Shown: one piece after another, positions 38,597 to 48,900 of the stretch
Numbering within the stretch: position 1 is the stretch's first letter
How the letters are laid out: each line of letters begins with the position of its first letter
Assembly (NCBI RefSeq): GCF_000422085.1
Contig: NC_021741.1
Location: forward strand, 868,001 to 932,000
Reading direction: 5' to 3'
Length of the DNA: 64,000 bases
From: Serratia liquefaciens ATCC 27592
Lineage (GTDB): Bacteria; Pseudomonadota; Gammaproteobacteria; Enterobacterales; Enterobacteriaceae
The notes under the pieces: generated by a model
Seen by the model: the letters and a program-made list of their open reading frames with translations, nothing else
What the model was told of the DNA's origin: nothing
Databases searched by the model: none
Position numbers and translations under genes: made by a program

Positions 38597-38748
38597 CATG
38601 TCTGGAGCCATAAGGCGCAATTTGTGATCCCAGCGCCAGATCCCACTGTCGGCATTGCTTGTATGTTACTGGGTTGTTATGTTGATTTTCTGTTCATTGC
38701 CGCTTGCGGTTCGAACGCGTCCATCGCTGATGTGTGAAGGGGGGATCC

Positions 38749-39663
38749 ATGGCAATTTCCGTACCGGTCAGGGAGGTTGGCTTCGAAGAGTGGTTGGCGA
38801 AAATCAACTCCGCCTGCGGCCGGTTCTGCGCCCGAACTCTGGGGCCGGGATTTAGCGGCGCGATGCAGGAGTTTCGTGCCCACGCGTTACGTATGAGCGT
38901 GGTGGATGCGACGCAAACCCGCCTGTATCGAACCCAAAAAGAAATTAACCGCAGCGACGGCTCGCATTTTTTCACGGTCTTTCAACTGCGCGGCAGTTCA
39001 TTGATGGAGCAGGGTGACCGACAGGCAGTCTTGTCCGCCGGTGACGTCACGCTGATCGACGCTTCACGTACCAGCAGTTTTACCTTTCAACAGGACTCCC
39101 GCCAAATCTCATTACTGATGCCGCGCAGCTATTTCGAACGGTCGGCACGTTTTAGCGATCTGCAATTCGCACGACGGCTGGATGGGCAAAGCAGCATGGC
39201 GCGCCTCAGTCGGCAACTGGTCTTGGGCTGCATGCAGGACGCGCAGATGAGCGCACCGGAGAGCGAGGCGATACTCAGTGCCGTGGCAACTCTGTTGCGC
39301 CCGGCGCTGGTGGAACCTGAAGTGGGAGCGGAGGTTTTCCCGCAGGCTTTCACCCGAACGCTGGCGTTTATCGATACGCATATCCAGTCGCCGCAGTTGC
39401 GGCCTGAGTGGATCGCCGCTGAACTGGGCGTTTCGGTACGCAGCCTGTACCGGATGTTTGCCCGTCAGGGACTGGTGGTGGCGCAATATATCAAGCACCG
39501 CCGTCTTGATTTGTGCGCTCAGGCGCTACGCACGGCGCCTGAGCGGCAAAAGTTGGTCACTATCGGCCATGACTGGGGTTTTGCCGATCACAGCCATTTC
39601 TCCACCGCCTTCAAAAGCCGTTTTGGCGTTTCGCCCAGCGAATACCGCAAGCAGTATCAGTAG
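38749..39663 (+). CDS. feaR: AraC-family activator FeaR
   Basis: FeaR activates feaB (and tynA in E. coli) in response to aromatic amines or aldehydes. The 304-residue product has an N-terminal sensor domain and a C-terminal double HTH: LRPEWIAAELGVSVRSLYRMFARQGLVVAQYI and TIGHDWGFADHSHFSTAFKSRFGVSPSEYR. The start at 38749 follows AAGGGGGG. It is convergent with feaB; tynA is not present between them. Confidence 0.93.
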   Translation: MAISVPVREVGFEEWLAKINSACGRFCARTLGPGFSGAMQEFRAHALRMSVVDATQTRLYRTQKEINRSDGSHFFTVFQLRGSSLMEQGDRQAVLSAGDVTLIDASRTSSFTFQQDSRQISLLMPRSYFERSARFSDLQFARRLDGQSSMARLSRQLVLGCMQDAQMSAPESEAILSAVATLLRPALVEPEVGAEVFPQAFTRTLAFIDTHIQSPQLRPEWIAAELGVSVRSLYRMFARQGLVVAQYIKHRRLDLCAQALRTAPERQKLVTIGHDWGFADHSHFSTAFKSRFGVSPSEYRKQYQ

Positions 39664-39846
39664 CGCCCTTAAGGCGCTACTCAGATTATTGACAAAGGGG
39701 GATAAAAGCGTGGTTTTTCCCCCTTTGAGTTATCAGCCGAAAATCAATAATTTGATTTTCCTGATCTATTTTCAAAACCTTTAGCGCCTGCTGACAAACA
39801 TTTTATGTTTATCAGCAGTATCAGTAGCGCTCTGAAGGGCGCTACT
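39651..39846. repeat. duplicated hairpin segment between feaR and feaB
   Basis: A stretch of about 30 bases covering the last codons of feaR and a hairpin (39659-39681, AGTAGCGCC/GGCGCTACT) recurs imperfectly at 39815-39846. A third hairpin (39788-39818, 13 of 14 bp) adjoins the second copy. The three hairpins probably terminate the two convergent genes. Confidence 0.75.
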
Positions 39847-39863
39847 GGCCATTAAGGCGCGGT

Positions 39864-41363
39864 TCAGTAACGAATGCACACCGATTTGGATTCGGTATAA
39901 GCATCCAGCCAGTCCGGGCCGAAATCACGGCCGCTACCCGATTGTTTGAAGCCGCCGAAAGGCATGTTGGCGTCGATCAGCGTATGGGTGTTGACCCACA
40001 CCGTGCCGGCCTGAATTCGTGGCGTGAAGGCCATCGCCGCTTGCAGGCTGGTGGTCCACAGGCTGGCGGTCAGGCCGTAGTCGGTGTCGTTGGCTTTGCG
40101 CAACGCTTCTTCAGCATCCGCCACGCGGATCAGATTGACCACCGGGCCAAACACTTCTTCGCGCGTCAGGTTCAGCTTGTCGTCCGGGTTAATTACCAGC
40201 GTCGGCGGAATATAGAACCCTTGCGAGTCCGGCCCGGTCGCGCCGCTGATCAACTCAGCGTGCTTGGATCTGGCATCGTCCAGATAGGCCGCCACTTTAT
40301 TGCGGTGGTCGCTGGAAACCAGTGGGTTGATCTGCGCACTGGCATCCATGCCCGGTCCGACGGACAGGGATTTCACCGCCAGCTCGAACCCGGCCACCAA
40401 AGTGTCGTAGATTGGCGCTTCAATATAAATCCGCGAGCTGGCGGCGCACACCTGCCCCTGGTTCAGGAAACTGCCCGCCATCAGGCCTTCGATAACCTGC
40501 TGCGGGTCGGCATCTTTCAGCACGATGGCCGGGTTTTTACCGCCCAGCTCCAGCGTCACGCGTGTCAGCCGGTCCGCCGCTGCGCGGGCGATGCCTTTGC
40601 CGACCGGCGTGGAGCCGGTGAAGCTCACTTTGGCGATCAGCGGGTGTTCGGTCAGCGCTTTGCCGCAGCCGGTACCTTTACCCGTCACCACGTTGAATAC
40701 CCCCGGTGGAATGCCGGCTTCGGTCGCCAGTTCAGCCATGCGCAGCAGGGTGAGCGGTGTGGTCTCCGAGGGTTTGATCACGATGGAACAACCTGCGGCC
40801 AGCGCTGGCATCACTTTCCACATACCGATCATCAGCGGGAAGTTCCACGGCACAATGCCTGCCACCACGCCAATCGGCTCTTTACGGGTATACACCTGAT
40901 ATTTGGCCCCCGGCGGCATGGGGATCGACACGTCCAGGGTTTGGCCGGTGATCTTGGTAGTCAGCCCGGCGGTGTAGCGCATCCAGTTTAGCGTGCAGCC
41001 TACCTCGAACATGCGGGCAATATTGATCGACTTGCCCTGTTCCAGCGTTTCCAACTGGGCCAGTTCTTCGGTGTGTTGTTCAACCAAATCGGCATAGCGC
41101 AATAAAATACGCTCGCGCTCGGCAGGTAAACGTTGCGCCCAGACCCCAGAGGTAAAAGCCTGATGGGCTGATTGTACGGCGCGTGCGACGTCTTGCGCGT
41201 TGGCGTCGGCGGTGGAGGAAATTTGTTGTCCATTGGCGGGGTTATACACCGCCAGCCGGCCTTCGGCGGTGGAACCACACCATTGGCCGTCGATATACAG
41301 CCCATGATGGCGATCGAGAAAACGCGAAACGCTGTCCATCACTGCTACGTTATTGTCAGGCAT
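39864..41363 (-). CDS. feaB: phenylacetaldehyde dehydrogenase
   Basis: FeaB oxidises phenylacetaldehyde and related aryl-acetaldehydes to the acids with NAD+. The 499-residue protein (same length as E. coli FeaB) carries the aldehyde dehydrogenase residues N174 (VPWNFP), E272 (LELGGK) and nucleophile C306 (GQVCAASS). AGGAGGG precedes the ATG. Two FeaR-type motifs lie upstream. With no amine oxidase gene nearby, its substrate may come from the IpdC-type enzyme at 44696. Confidence 0.95.
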   Translation of the reverse strand: MPDNNVAVMDSVSRFLDRHHGLYIDGQWCGSTAEGRLAVYNPANGQQISSTADANAQDVARAVQSAHQAFTSGVWAQRLPAERERILLRYADLVEQHTEELAQLETLEQGKSINIARMFEVGCTLNWMRYTAGLTTKITGQTLDVSIPMPPGAKYQVYTRKEPIGVVAGIVPWNFPLMIGMWKVMPALAAGCSIVIKPSETTPLTLLRMAELATEAGIPPGVFNVVTGKGTGCGKALTEHPLIAKVSFTGSTPVGKGIARAAADRLTRVTLELGGKNPAIVLKDADPQQVIEGLMAGSFLNQGQVCAASSRIYIEAPIYDTLVAGFELAVKSLSVGPGMDASAQINPLVSSDHRNKVAAYLDDARSKHAELISGATGPDSQGFYIPPTLVINPDDKLNLTREEVFGPVVNLIRVADAEEALRKANDTDYGLTASLWTTSLQAAMAFTPRIQAGTVWVNTHTLIDANMPFGGFKQSGSGRDFGPDWLDAYTESKSVCIRY

Positions 41364-41410
41364 ATGCCCTCCTGTCAGACAAAAAAGGTCGCTATCGTTA
41401 ACCTTAAAAG

Positions 41411-41472
41411 TCTATAGCAGGCAGAGAAGGAGGGCTTTCGTCTGTCTGACATTCGGTTTGTCGTGCGTGACA
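41411..41472 (-). promoter_or_regulatory. feaB promoter with two tandem FeaR-type motifs
   Basis: Read on the minus strand, TGTCA-N8-AAA occurs at 41472-41457 and again at 41451-41436, 21 bases apart, fitting the E. coli FeaR site TGNCA-N8-AAA as I recall it. A -10-like TATAGA follows at 41416-41411. The arrangement suits direct activation by FeaR bound to two sites on one face of the helix. Confidence 0.7.
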
Positions 41473-41479
41473 GAGTAGA

Positions 41480-41505
41480 GAAAACGGCTGAGGGGATCAG
41501 CCGTT
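41480..41505 (-). terminator. rho-independent terminator of leuE
   Basis: On the minus strand a 9-bp stem (AACGGCTGA/TCAGCCGTT) with 5-base loop is followed by TTTTCTC. It sits between leuE and the feaB control region. Confidence 0.85.
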
Positions 41506-41516
41506 AATGCGGCGAA

Positions 41517-42155
41517 CTAGGAGCTGAGGGTGGCCAAACGAGTGGCGAAGCCGAGGAACAGCAGGCCGATCAGGCCATTACCCAGTTTTGCCAGGCCTTT
41601 CTTATGGTTAAAGAAGTGCGCCAGCATCGCGCCGGAGAAGATCAGCGTGGTCATGTAGATAAAACTGACCGATTCGAGGATCAGCGCCAGAATGGTGAAC
41701 GACAGGCCGGTGTGCGCATAGTTGAAGTCGATAAACTGCACGAAGAACGACACGTAGAACAGGATCGCTTTCGGGTTGGTCAGGCTGAGCGTCAGCGATT
41801 TGCGCAGGATGCTGTGGCCGCCTTCAATCTGTTGTTGCTGCGCCGCATTTTTCTGGATAAAGGTGGCGTAGAGAATTTTCGCACCGAGGAACAGCAGGTA
41901 AATTGCGCCGAGAAAACGCACCAGGGTAAACAGGAACGGCGTGGTACGGATCAGTGAAGCCACGCCAATATAGGCGCAGAAAATCAGGATCGCATCGCCG
42001 ATAAACACGCCCAGCGCGGCGGTATAACCGGCACGTACGCCACGTGTCACACCGGTCTTCAGTACGTACAGCGTATTCGGGCCTGGCAGAATGATGATAA
42101 ATACCACCCCGGCCAGATAGGTCCAAAGATTCAGGACGCCAAAACTCTCTAACAC
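41517..42155 (-). CDS. leuE: leucine efflux protein (LysE/RhtB family)
   Basis: A 212-residue, six-helix inner-membrane exporter like E. coli LeuE (YeaS): [48 protein letters not shown] and a C-terminal [12 protein letters not shown] at 42155 is chosen since GGAGAGG precedes it and the length then equals E. coli LeuE; the frame is open to 42194. Confidence 0.92.
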   Translation of the reverse strand: MLESFGVLNLWTYLAGVVFIIILPGPNTLYVLKTGVTRGVRAGYTAALGVFIGDAILIFCAYIGVASLIRTTPFLFTLVRFLGAIYLLFLGAKILYATFIQKNAAQQQQIEGGHSILRKSLTLSLTNPKAILFYVSFFVQFIDFNYAHTGLSFTILALILESVSFIYMTTLIFSGAMLAHFFNHKKGLAKLGNGLIGLLFLGFATRLATLSS

Positions 42156-42333
42156 AATAACCTCTCCATGCGCGGAACTGACAGCCAATAACACTGGCTA
42201 CACCCGTAGCCGGGCGCGATCCTAACGCCGCAGCGGCGGGTTGGCAACGTATTAAACTTCATGTTGTTTGCCGTATTTTGCTACAGGTCGGCGCCAGTCA
42301 ATACTGCATCGAGCGGCGCCAATTGAAGGGATT

Positions 42334-43194
42334 TTAGGGTTTACGCGCCAGCAGCGTGGCAAAGCGCAGTGAAATGCGGTTACCGGCGGCGTCGGTTTTG
42401 TGCAGTTGGCCGACATCCTCGTTGTACTTCAGGATTTCCCAGTCGGCGTAATACTCCTTAAGCTCGCCCGGTTTAAAGGTGAAGGGGAAGGGCAGACTGC
42501 AAGGGTAATCCGGAGTATCCATCGCGGCGACAATCAGGTTGTAACCGCCGTTCAGGGTGCTGTCCTGCATGTTTTTTACCAGCCCTGGAATTCGCTCGCG
42601 GCTGAGGAACATAAACACCACGGTGGAAAGAATAAAGTCGTAATCGCCGTTGAAGGTGTGAGCATTGAGGTCTTGCACGCTGGCGCGAATGTGCGTCAGT
42701 CCTTCGCTATCGATGATGCTATTGAGGTTGTCGATCGACGGGCCATGTTTGTCCCAGGCGGTGACGTCAAAGCCTTTCAGATTGAGATAGAGCGAGTTGC
42801 GCCCGCCGCCGCAGCCCAGATCCAGCGCTTTGCCGGGTTTTATGCGCTGCACGGCTTCGATCACCTCGGAATGGGTGCGCGTCAGTTGGTGCTTTTTGTG
42901 GTAGTAATCCTCCGGTGAACAGTAGAAAGCCAGTTGGCAGGTCATATCATCGGAAAATGAAACGATGCGGTGCCATTGCTGTGGTTCGATAAACGGCGGC
43001 TGGCTCTCAGGGCTGAACTGCCAGGTTTCGGTAGTTTCGCCATCTTCGGTCATCAACGCAAAGGTCAGGGTGCCGCTCAGCAGCGTGAGTTTGGCCCAGG
43101 TGCCGCTTTGGGTGTTGTGCTTTTGCTGGAAACTCTCCGGCAGCGTCACGCTGTTCCATACCTGCAGGGTTTTATAACACAGCAGCTCATTCAT
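42334..43194 (-). CDS. tehB: SAM-dependent methyltransferase TehB (tellurite resistance)
   Basis: A 286-residue fusion: N-terminal cupin-like domain (about 1-95, DUF1971-type, [25 protein letters not shown]) and C-terminal TehB methyltransferase ([18 protein letters not shown] site, [17 protein letters not shown]). E. coli TehB lacks the N-terminal part; the long form is common in other bacteria. It methylates/detoxifies tellurite and similar anions. No tehA is adjacent. Confidence 0.9.
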   Translation of the reverse strand: MNELLCYKTLQVWNSVTLPESFQQKHNTQSGTWAKLTLLSGTLTFALMTEDGETTETWQFSPESQPPFIEPQQWHRIVSFSDDMTCQLAFYCSPEDYYHKKHQLTRTHSEVIEAVQRIKPGKALDLGCGGGRNSLYLNLKGFDVTAWDKHGPSIDNLNSIIDSEGLTHIRASVQDLNAHTFNGDYDFILSTVVFMFLSRERIPGLVKNMQDSTLNGGYNLIVAAMDTPDYPCSLPFPFTFKPGELKEYYADWEILKYNEDVGQLHKTDAAGNRISLRFATLLARKP

Positions 43195-43477
43195 GCGTCT
43201 CTCCTCAAATTTTGCGTTGCCCCGGTGTGGGCGAATAAAATGATTTTATATGTTGCATATAAAATACATGTTTATCGGTTCGTTGAAAATGCCCGCGATC
43301 ATGAAAGGTGTGATTAGAAGTGAGCAAGGCAAGATGCTTAACCCCACGGTCATTCCTTTAAGGTGTATTTCCTGGCAGACGCCTGCTCTCAGCTCCGAAT
43401 CAACACATTTAGACTGGATCGGGGTCCGCTGCTGGGCTAACGTCACTGCAGTGTATGTCAAAACGATCAGGGAAAAG

Positions 43478-44596
43478 ATGCCAATTCGCCGTTTTATCAA
43501 CCCGATGACCTTGCGTCCGTTGAGCCTGGCCGCGCTGCTGGTGCTGGCCGGTTGTACCACGAAAACCACCACGACTTCACCGGTGCAACGCCCGGCTGAC
43601 GTCAAAGCTCAACTGGTGCGTTTGATGCCGGCTAACACCGCCGATCGCCAGGGCTGGGCCACCGATATCACCGCCGCTTTTGCCGCACAGGGTATCGAGC
43701 CCAGCGACCAAAACCTGTGTTCAGTGCTGGCGGTAACCGAGCAGGAGTCGACCTTCCAGGCCAATCCGCCGGTGCCGGGGCTGCCCAAAATCGCCTGGAA
43801 AGAGATCGACCGCCGCGCTGATCAGTTGCATATTCCCAACTTTCTGGTGCATACCGCTTTGCTGATCAAGTCATCGAACGGCAAGAGCTACAGCGAGCGT
43901 TTGGATAAGGTTCGCACCGAAAAAGACCTGAGCGATATCTTTGACGATATGATTGATTCGGTGCCGATGGGGCAAAAGCTGTTTGGCAGCCTGAACCCGG
44001 TGCATACCGCCGGGCCGATGCAGGTCAGCATCGCCTTTGCCGAGGCGCATGCCAAAGGTTATCCGTATCCGATCGACGGCTCGATCCGCCGTGAAGTGTT
44101 CAGCCGCCGCGGCGGCATGTATTTCGGTATTGCCCACCTGTTGGGTTACCCGGCTGACTACAGCCAGCCGATCTACCGCTTCGCCGACTTCAATGCCGGT
44201 TGGTACGCCAGCCGCAACGCCGCTTTCCAAAGTGCGGTCAGCCGCACGACGGGCATTCCGTTGGCACTGGATGGCGACTTGATTAACTACGGCACCGACA
44301 AACCCGGCACCACCGAGCTGGCGGTGCGTACCCTCGGCAAGCGGCTCAATATGAGCGACTCGGCAATTCGCCGGGCGCTGGAGAAGGGGGACCTGCCCGA
44401 ATTTGCCGATACCGACCTGTATGAGCGGGTGTATGCGCTGGCAGAGAAAACCACCGGCAAGAAACTGCCGCGGGAAATGCTGCCAGGCATTCAGTTGGAA
44501 AGCCCGAAAATCACCCGTAAGCTGACCACCGCCTGGTTTGCCAAACGGGTGGATGAGCGGCGCCAACGCTGCATGACGCGCGCTTCGGCAGGTTAA
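43478..44596 (+). CDS. DUF1615 lipoprotein
   Basis: A 372-residue lipoprotein (lipobox LVLAGC) resembling the DUF1615 family. The segment NLCSVLAVTEQESTFQANP, with HTAGPMQVSIAFAEAHA later, resembles a lytic-transglycosylase fold (catalytic Glu followed by a G-P-M-Q-V motif), so a murein-related role is possible. ATG at 43478 follows GGGAAAAG; the frame is open to 43250. Confidence 0.8.
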   Translation: MPIRRFINPMTLRPLSLAALLVLAGCTTKTTTTSPVQRPADVKAQLVRLMPANTADRQGWATDITAAFAAQGIEPSDQNLCSVLAVTEQESTFQANPPVPGLPKIAWKEIDRRADQLHIPNFLVHTALLIKSSNGKSYSERLDKVRTEKDLSDIFDDMIDSVPMGQKLFGSLNPVHTAGPMQVSIAFAEAHAKGYPYPIDGSIRREVFSRRGGMYFGIAHLLGYPADYSQPIYRFADFNAGWYASRNAAFQSAVSRTTGIPLALDGDLINYGTDKPGTTELAVRTLGKRLNMSDSAIRRALEKGDLPEFADTDLYERVYALAEKTTGKKLPREMLPGIQLESPKITRKLTTAWFAKRVDERRQRCMTRASAG

Positions 44597-44695
44597 ACCT
44601 GCGACAACACCCGCTGCTGCAAAGTTTGCAGCGGCAGGTGGTGCAAGGTCTGGAGGGATCCGCCGCGCATTGAGCTACGGCGGATGTTGACGCGG

Positions 44696-46372
44696 TTAAG
44701 CGCGACGCGGGTTGGTCAAGCCGAAGTTAAAGTTATTGCAGCGGTTGCAGAATTCCTTCATCACCGGCGGGGTGTCCATCATCGGCACCTTAACTTCGAT
44801 AAAGGCCAGCCGCTCCTGACGCGAGGCGTGTTCCAGCGCCAATTCCAACTGGTGGGTAGTTTCTACCGCCACGCTGAACGGTTTCGCCTGGGTATTGAGC
44901 ACCGCCGGCAGTTTGGCGTAGTCCCAGGGGCCGATATCGTTGTACGACGAGTTCTCGCCAAGAATATAACGTTCGATGGTGTAACCATCATTGTTAATCA
45001 AGAAGATAATCGGCTTCTGATCGTAGCGCAGCAGGGTGGAAACTTCCTGAGCGGTCAGTTGGAAAGAACCGTCGCCAATGAACAGCAGATGCCGGCGGTC
45101 TGGTGCGGCCATCATGGTCCCCAGCAGCGCCGGCAGGGTATAGCCAATCGAGCCCCAGATCGGTTGATTGACCACCTGAACACCGTCCGGCATACGCATG
45201 CCGCCAATCGCCGCGCCTGAGGTGCCATTCTCCACCACAATTACGTCATCGGCGCGAATAAAGCGTTGTATGCGTTGCCATAAATAAGCCTGATCGATAG
45301 GGGCATCGCTGGGCGTTGCCAACCGATGCCGCGCTTCAGGCAGGGGTGTCGGCGGGTGGCCTGTTACCTCTTCACCCAGTGCCAGCAGCGCCTGCAACAG
45401 GTCGGCGGTCGCCACTGCCGGGTAAGAGGTCGTGCCCAGCTTCACGGAGAACGGCTGAATATCAATTTGCGCGTCAGCCGGGATCTGGTGCGAAAAATAC
45501 CCGGTTGTGGAGTCCACCAGGCGAACGCCAAAGCTCAGCACGCAGTCGGCGTGCGCCATATGTTCATAGAGTTCGGGGCGCGAAAGGTTGCCGCTGTAAC
45601 CGCCCATCCAACCCGGCGTGGTTTCCGGAATGATGCATTTGGCCGTCGGCATATTGGTGAGGGGAATGGCAAATTTATGTGCGACCTCGATCACTAATTG
45701 CTGCAGTTGAAAGCGATCCACCATTTGGTCGACCAGAATAATCGATTTCTTTGCCTGTTTTATTCGCGCCAGCAATGCCATGGCCGCCAACTGGACATTA
45801 TATTGGTCGCTGGCTGGCAATTGCGGCGCGACCATTGCCTGAGTGATTTCAATTTCCACATCACAAATATCAGAAGGTAACTGTAAATAAACCGGTTTCT
45901 TTTCCGTCCAGGCACGGGAAATAACGCGAGGGATCTCCACCGCCGCATTTTCTGGCGTGATCAACGCTTGGGCGACGGTGAATTGTTTAAAACAGTTCAT
46001 GACGTTATCAAAATTGCCGTCCGCCAGCGTGTGGTGCAGCAGCTCATGATTTTTCATTGCGTGCAGCGGCGGGGTACCGGCCAGGCAGACAACCGGTGCG
46101 GACTCGGCGTAAGCCCCGGCAATGCCGGACAGCGCGGCCAGATCGCCGACGCCGTAGGTGGTGATCAGTGCCCCAGCCCCTTTTAACCGTGCATAACCGT
46201 CGGCCGCGTAGGATGCATTCAGCTCATTGCAGTTGCCAATAAATTCGATATTGCTGTCGTGCTCGATCAATTCCAGCAGCGCCAGATTATAGTCGCCGGG
46301 TACGCCATAAATACGATCGATGTTCAGGGTGCGGAGCTGTTGCAGGATGAATGCCCCGATAGTGATTTTCAT
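44696..46372 (-). CDS. ipdC: indolepyruvate/phenylpyruvate decarboxylase (ThDP enzyme)
   Basis: A 558-residue thiamin-diphosphate decarboxylase of the IpdC/PDC family. Seen: catalytic E50 (NCNELNASYAADGY), H113-H114 (NHELLHHTL), and the ThDP/Mg motif GDGSFQLTAQE ... INNDGYTIE. Such enzymes decarboxylate indolepyruvate, phenylpyruvate or pyruvate to aldehydes; substrate cannot be fixed from motifs alone. CCGGAGAAACAC precedes the ATG at 46372. In plant-associated enterobacteria IpdC is the key step of indole-3-acetate synthesis. Confidence 0.87.
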   Translation of the reverse strand: MKITIGAFILQQLRTLNIDRIYGVPGDYNLALLELIEHDSNIEFIGNCNELNASYAADGYARLKGAGALITTYGVGDLAALSGIAGAYAESAPVVCLAGTPPLHAMKNHELLHHTLADGNFDNVMNCFKQFTVAQALITPENAAVEIPRVISRAWTEKKPVYLQLPSDICDVEIEITQAMVAPQLPASDQYNVQLAAMALLARIKQAKKSIILVDQMVDRFQLQQLVIEVAHKFAIPLTNMPTAKCIIPETTPGWMGGYSGNLSRPELYEHMAHADCVLSFGVRLVDSTTGYFSHQIPADAQIDIQPFSVKLGTTSYPAVATADLLQALLALGEEVTGHPPTPLPEARHRLATPSDAPIDQAYLWQRIQRFIRADDVIVVENGTSGAAIGGMRMPDGVQVVNQPIWGSIGYTLPALLGTMMAAPDRRHLLFIGDGSFQLTAQEVSTLLRYDQKPIIFLINNDGYTIERYILGENSSYNDIGPWDYAKLPAVLNTQAKPFSVAVETTHQLELALEHASRQERLAFIEVKVPMMDTPPVMKEFCNRCNNFNFGLTNPRRA

Positions 46373-47188
46373 GTGTTTCTCCGGATTTTTTATCTTTCTT
46401 TTATCAGGCAGAGAGCAGCAAATAACTTGCTGGCGATGTTGTGTTATGAGCAATTCAATAAACGTTCAGCCCTTGCAGACCGGGTCATGCTCATTAGCTT
46501 TAACAATTATTTAAACTATCGGCTTGTTCAAGTTGAGTGGGGCGCATGAGAGGGTAGTTTGTTGTATTTGCGGGTTTACGTTGGGGGTGAGGGGGATTAA
46601 CCGCAGCGATGTTGTGGGTGGTATTTTTCACCAAATGTAATAGATATGTGAAATATGGCGACTGTGGCCGGAACATGGCGCACGGGATGATCACCGGTAC
46701 TTTTGTCTGCCGCTAAAAATGACGGTGGGAAGTCATCCGTTTTCGCCGTTGCAGGTCTCTAAAACAGCGATGTAACTGCAAATTTACAGTCGTGTCGCCT
46801 GACAGGGCCTTGAGGTTATTGAGATTGCCGCAAAATGGGGGGAGAAAACCCACGAAAAGCGTGACGGCGATTACAGTTGCTCTTTGGGCGGCAGTAAAGA
46901 TTTCGCTACGTTCAGAGCAGGAAAGAAGTTCGCTAGCAGGCTGGTGAGCCACCGGGTTTTACTTCGGCAGCGGCATTATTGCGGAGTATTCCGACAGACG
47001 GTGCATAGGGAGCGCAGTAGCCTGAGCGCCCGGAGTCGACCCGCCGGGCGCGTTTCCCTTTATCTGCGGCTAAACTTAACCAAGTGACAACGAGGTAGGA
47101 GAAAGCAGTTGGATAAATAAGATACAGCTTGATCTTGATGGGTCGATCGGTAAGAATCGCCGGCCTTATTTTTTACAGGAGTTTGATG
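46373..47188. other. 816-base gap between ipdC and pagP
   Basis: No convincing gene. A hairpin with 8-bp GC stem (47026-47033/47044-47051) followed by a weak T stretch could end an unknown short transcript. The rest shows nothing I can assign; short open frames here lack ribosome sites and homology. Confidence 0.4.
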
Positions 47189-47779
47189 ATGTTTTTTAAA
47201 CGGACAATTTTGGCTTGCTCAGTGGCGCTGCTATTTCCTGCACTACCTTCTTACGCTGAGGTTGGTGCAGAAAATGGCAGCGCGGCGCAGGCTGAAAAAC
47301 CGGGGTTGTGGCAGCGTTTCACCGATAACGTGGCGGAAACCTGGAACAACTCGCCGAATAAAGACATTTATCTGCCGGCCATCACCTGGCATAACCGCTG
47401 GACTTACGACGACGAACATATCGATAAGTACAACGAGCGCCCCTGGGGCGCCGGCTATGGTATTTCGCGTTACGACAGCGACGGTGACTGGCACGGTATC
47501 TATCTGATGGCATTCAAGGATTCATTCAATAAGTGGGAGCCGATCGGCGGTTACGCTTATGAGAAGATCTGGCGTCCTCTGGACGACAAGGACTTCCGAC
47601 TGGGTCTGGGCTTCACCGCCAGTGTCACTGCGCGAGATAACTGGAATTACATTCCTATCCCGGCCCCGTTGCCTTTGGCTTCTATCGGTTATAAGCGTCT
47701 GACCTTCCAGGCCACTTATATTCCTGGCACCTATAATAACGGCAACGTGTTCTTCGCCTGGCTGCGTTGGCAGTTCTGA
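47189..47779 (+). CDS. pagP: lipid A palmitoyltransferase
   Basis: PagP is an outer-membrane barrel that moves palmitate from phospholipid to lipid A, giving resistance to cationic peptides. The 196-residue product has a signal peptide (to about SYA) and the catalytic residues in ITWHNRW (His) and [10 protein letters not shown] (Asp-Ser), then [11 protein letters not shown] and a C-terminal aromatic. Two ATGs are adjacent (47186, 47189); 47189 has better spacing from AGGAG. No convincing PhoP box was found. Confidence 0.94.
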   Translation: MFFKRTILACSVALLFPALPSYAEVGAENGSAAQAEKPGLWQRFTDNVAETWNNSPNKDIYLPAITWHNRWTYDDEHIDKYNERPWGAGYGISRYDSDGDWHGIYLMAFKDSFNKWEPIGGYAYEKIWRPLDDKDFRLGLGFTASVTARDNWNYIPIPAPLPLASIGYKRLTFQATYIPGTYNNGNVFFAWLRWQF

Positions 47780-48029
47780 TCCCCAGCGGGTCGCCCAGTT
47801 TGGCGGCCCATAGCCCCCCGAGCTGTACATTCCTCGCTCAAAAAATTACCTGAATTCTGAAAAAACGCCGTATTGCCGGCTAAAAGGAACTTGTCGCCGT
47901 GGGTGGCGTCCCAAGAGGTGACCCGGCGCATTGCGCTGATTGCACACGATTCGCCCATCCGCTTTCTCCTGTTGCCAATGGCAAGGGGGGATGCTGAAAA
48001 GATGGCGAGATAAACAGGAGCTTTACCCC

Positions 48030-48515
48030 ATGAACACCAAGCATCGTTTACTGCTGGCGCTGACATTGACTTCCGCCATGACTTGCGGCGCCGCTCAGGC
48101 AGCCGGCCTGATGGATTCCCTCAGCAGCGCGGCCGGTGAACTGAGTAAATCGGGTGGCAGCACCAGTGGCACTTCACTGTCTTCCCTGACCGGTTTACTG
48201 AACGGTGGCGACAAAGCGCTGAGCTCCAGCAGCATGACCAACGCGGCCGGCATCTTGCAGTACTGCGTGAAAAATAACGTCCTGTCGGCCAACGGCACCG
48301 AAGCGGTGAAAGACCAACTGCTGAGCAAATTGGGCATCACCAGCACGGAGAACGCTAAAAGCCAGGACTACCAGCAAGGGCTGGGCGGTCTGCTGAAAAC
48401 CGGCGAAGGCAAGAGTCTGGATCTGAACAGCCTGGGCACTTCGCAAATCACTGAAAAAGTGAAGCAAAAAGCCTGTGATTTGGTCCTGAAACAGGGCGCG
48501 TCCTTTATTTCCTGA
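48030..48515 (+). CDS. DUF2501 secreted protein (YjjA-like)
   Basis: A 161-residue protein with signal peptide (to about AQA) and Ser/Gly-rich middle, resembling E. coli YjjA (DUF2501). Function unknown. AGGAG stands 9 bases before the ATG. It has its own terminator. Confidence 0.82.
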   Translation: MNTKHRLLLALTLTSAMTCGAAQAAGLMDSLSSAAGELSKSGGSTSGTSLSSLTGLLNGGDKALSSSSMTNAAGILQYCVKNNVLSANGTEAVKDQLLSKLGITSTENAKSQDYQQGLGGLLKTGEGKSLDLNSLGTSQITEKVKQKACDLVLKQGASFIS

Positions 48516-48522
48516 TAGCTTG

Positions 48523-48554
48523 AACGGCGGTATGCTCCGGCTGCCGCCGTTTTT
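48523..48554 (+). terminator. rho-independent terminator after the DUF2501 gene
   Basis: AACGGCGG and CCGCCGTT stem with a 13-base loop, running into five T. Confidence 0.8.
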
Positions 48555-48627
48555 AACTTTCCCCGCCGTATTTCAAACGGGCCGGCTATCTGCGACGTGA
48601 AATAGACCGGGAGTGGTAAGAGAAAAA

Positions 48628-48891
48628 ATGAAAAAAATTCTGATGGTTTCCCTGCTGGCAGGGATGGCGATATTACAGGGCTGCAGCATGAAATCTAACG
48701 ATGCGCCACCGCCGCCGCAGGTAAAACCAATTGGCATGGCGAACCCGGCGGACGTGTATTGCACCAAGATCGGCGGCAAGCTGAACGCCAAGCAAAATGC
48801 TGACGGCCAGTATTCCACCTGTACCTTGCCGAACGGTCAGGAAATCGAAAGCTGGGAATTATTCCGCCGCGATCATCCGGTGAAGAAATAA
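48628..48891 (+). CDS. small DUF333-type lipoprotein
   Basis: An 87-residue lipoprotein (lipobox LQGC) with the DUF333 hemolysin-like pattern MANPADVYCTKIGGKLNAKQNADGQYSTC-LPNGQEIESWELF. Function unknown; such proteins are envelope stress or DUF333 lipoproteins. It is convergent with the next gene, 9 bases apart. Confidence 0.85.
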   Translation: MKKILMVSLLAGMAILQGCSMKSNDAPPPPQVKPIGMANPADVYCTKIGGKLNAKQNADGQYSTCTLPNGQEIESWELFRRDHPVKK

Positions 48892-48900
48892 GCCTCGCGA

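Noticed and set aside
39942..40991. 349-codon antisense frame over feaB
   Set aside because: Shadow of feaB, whose catalytic residues and length are intact.
43250..43477. N-terminal extension of the DUF1615 gene
   Set aside because: The lipoprotein signal begins at 43478, so upstream codons would hide it.
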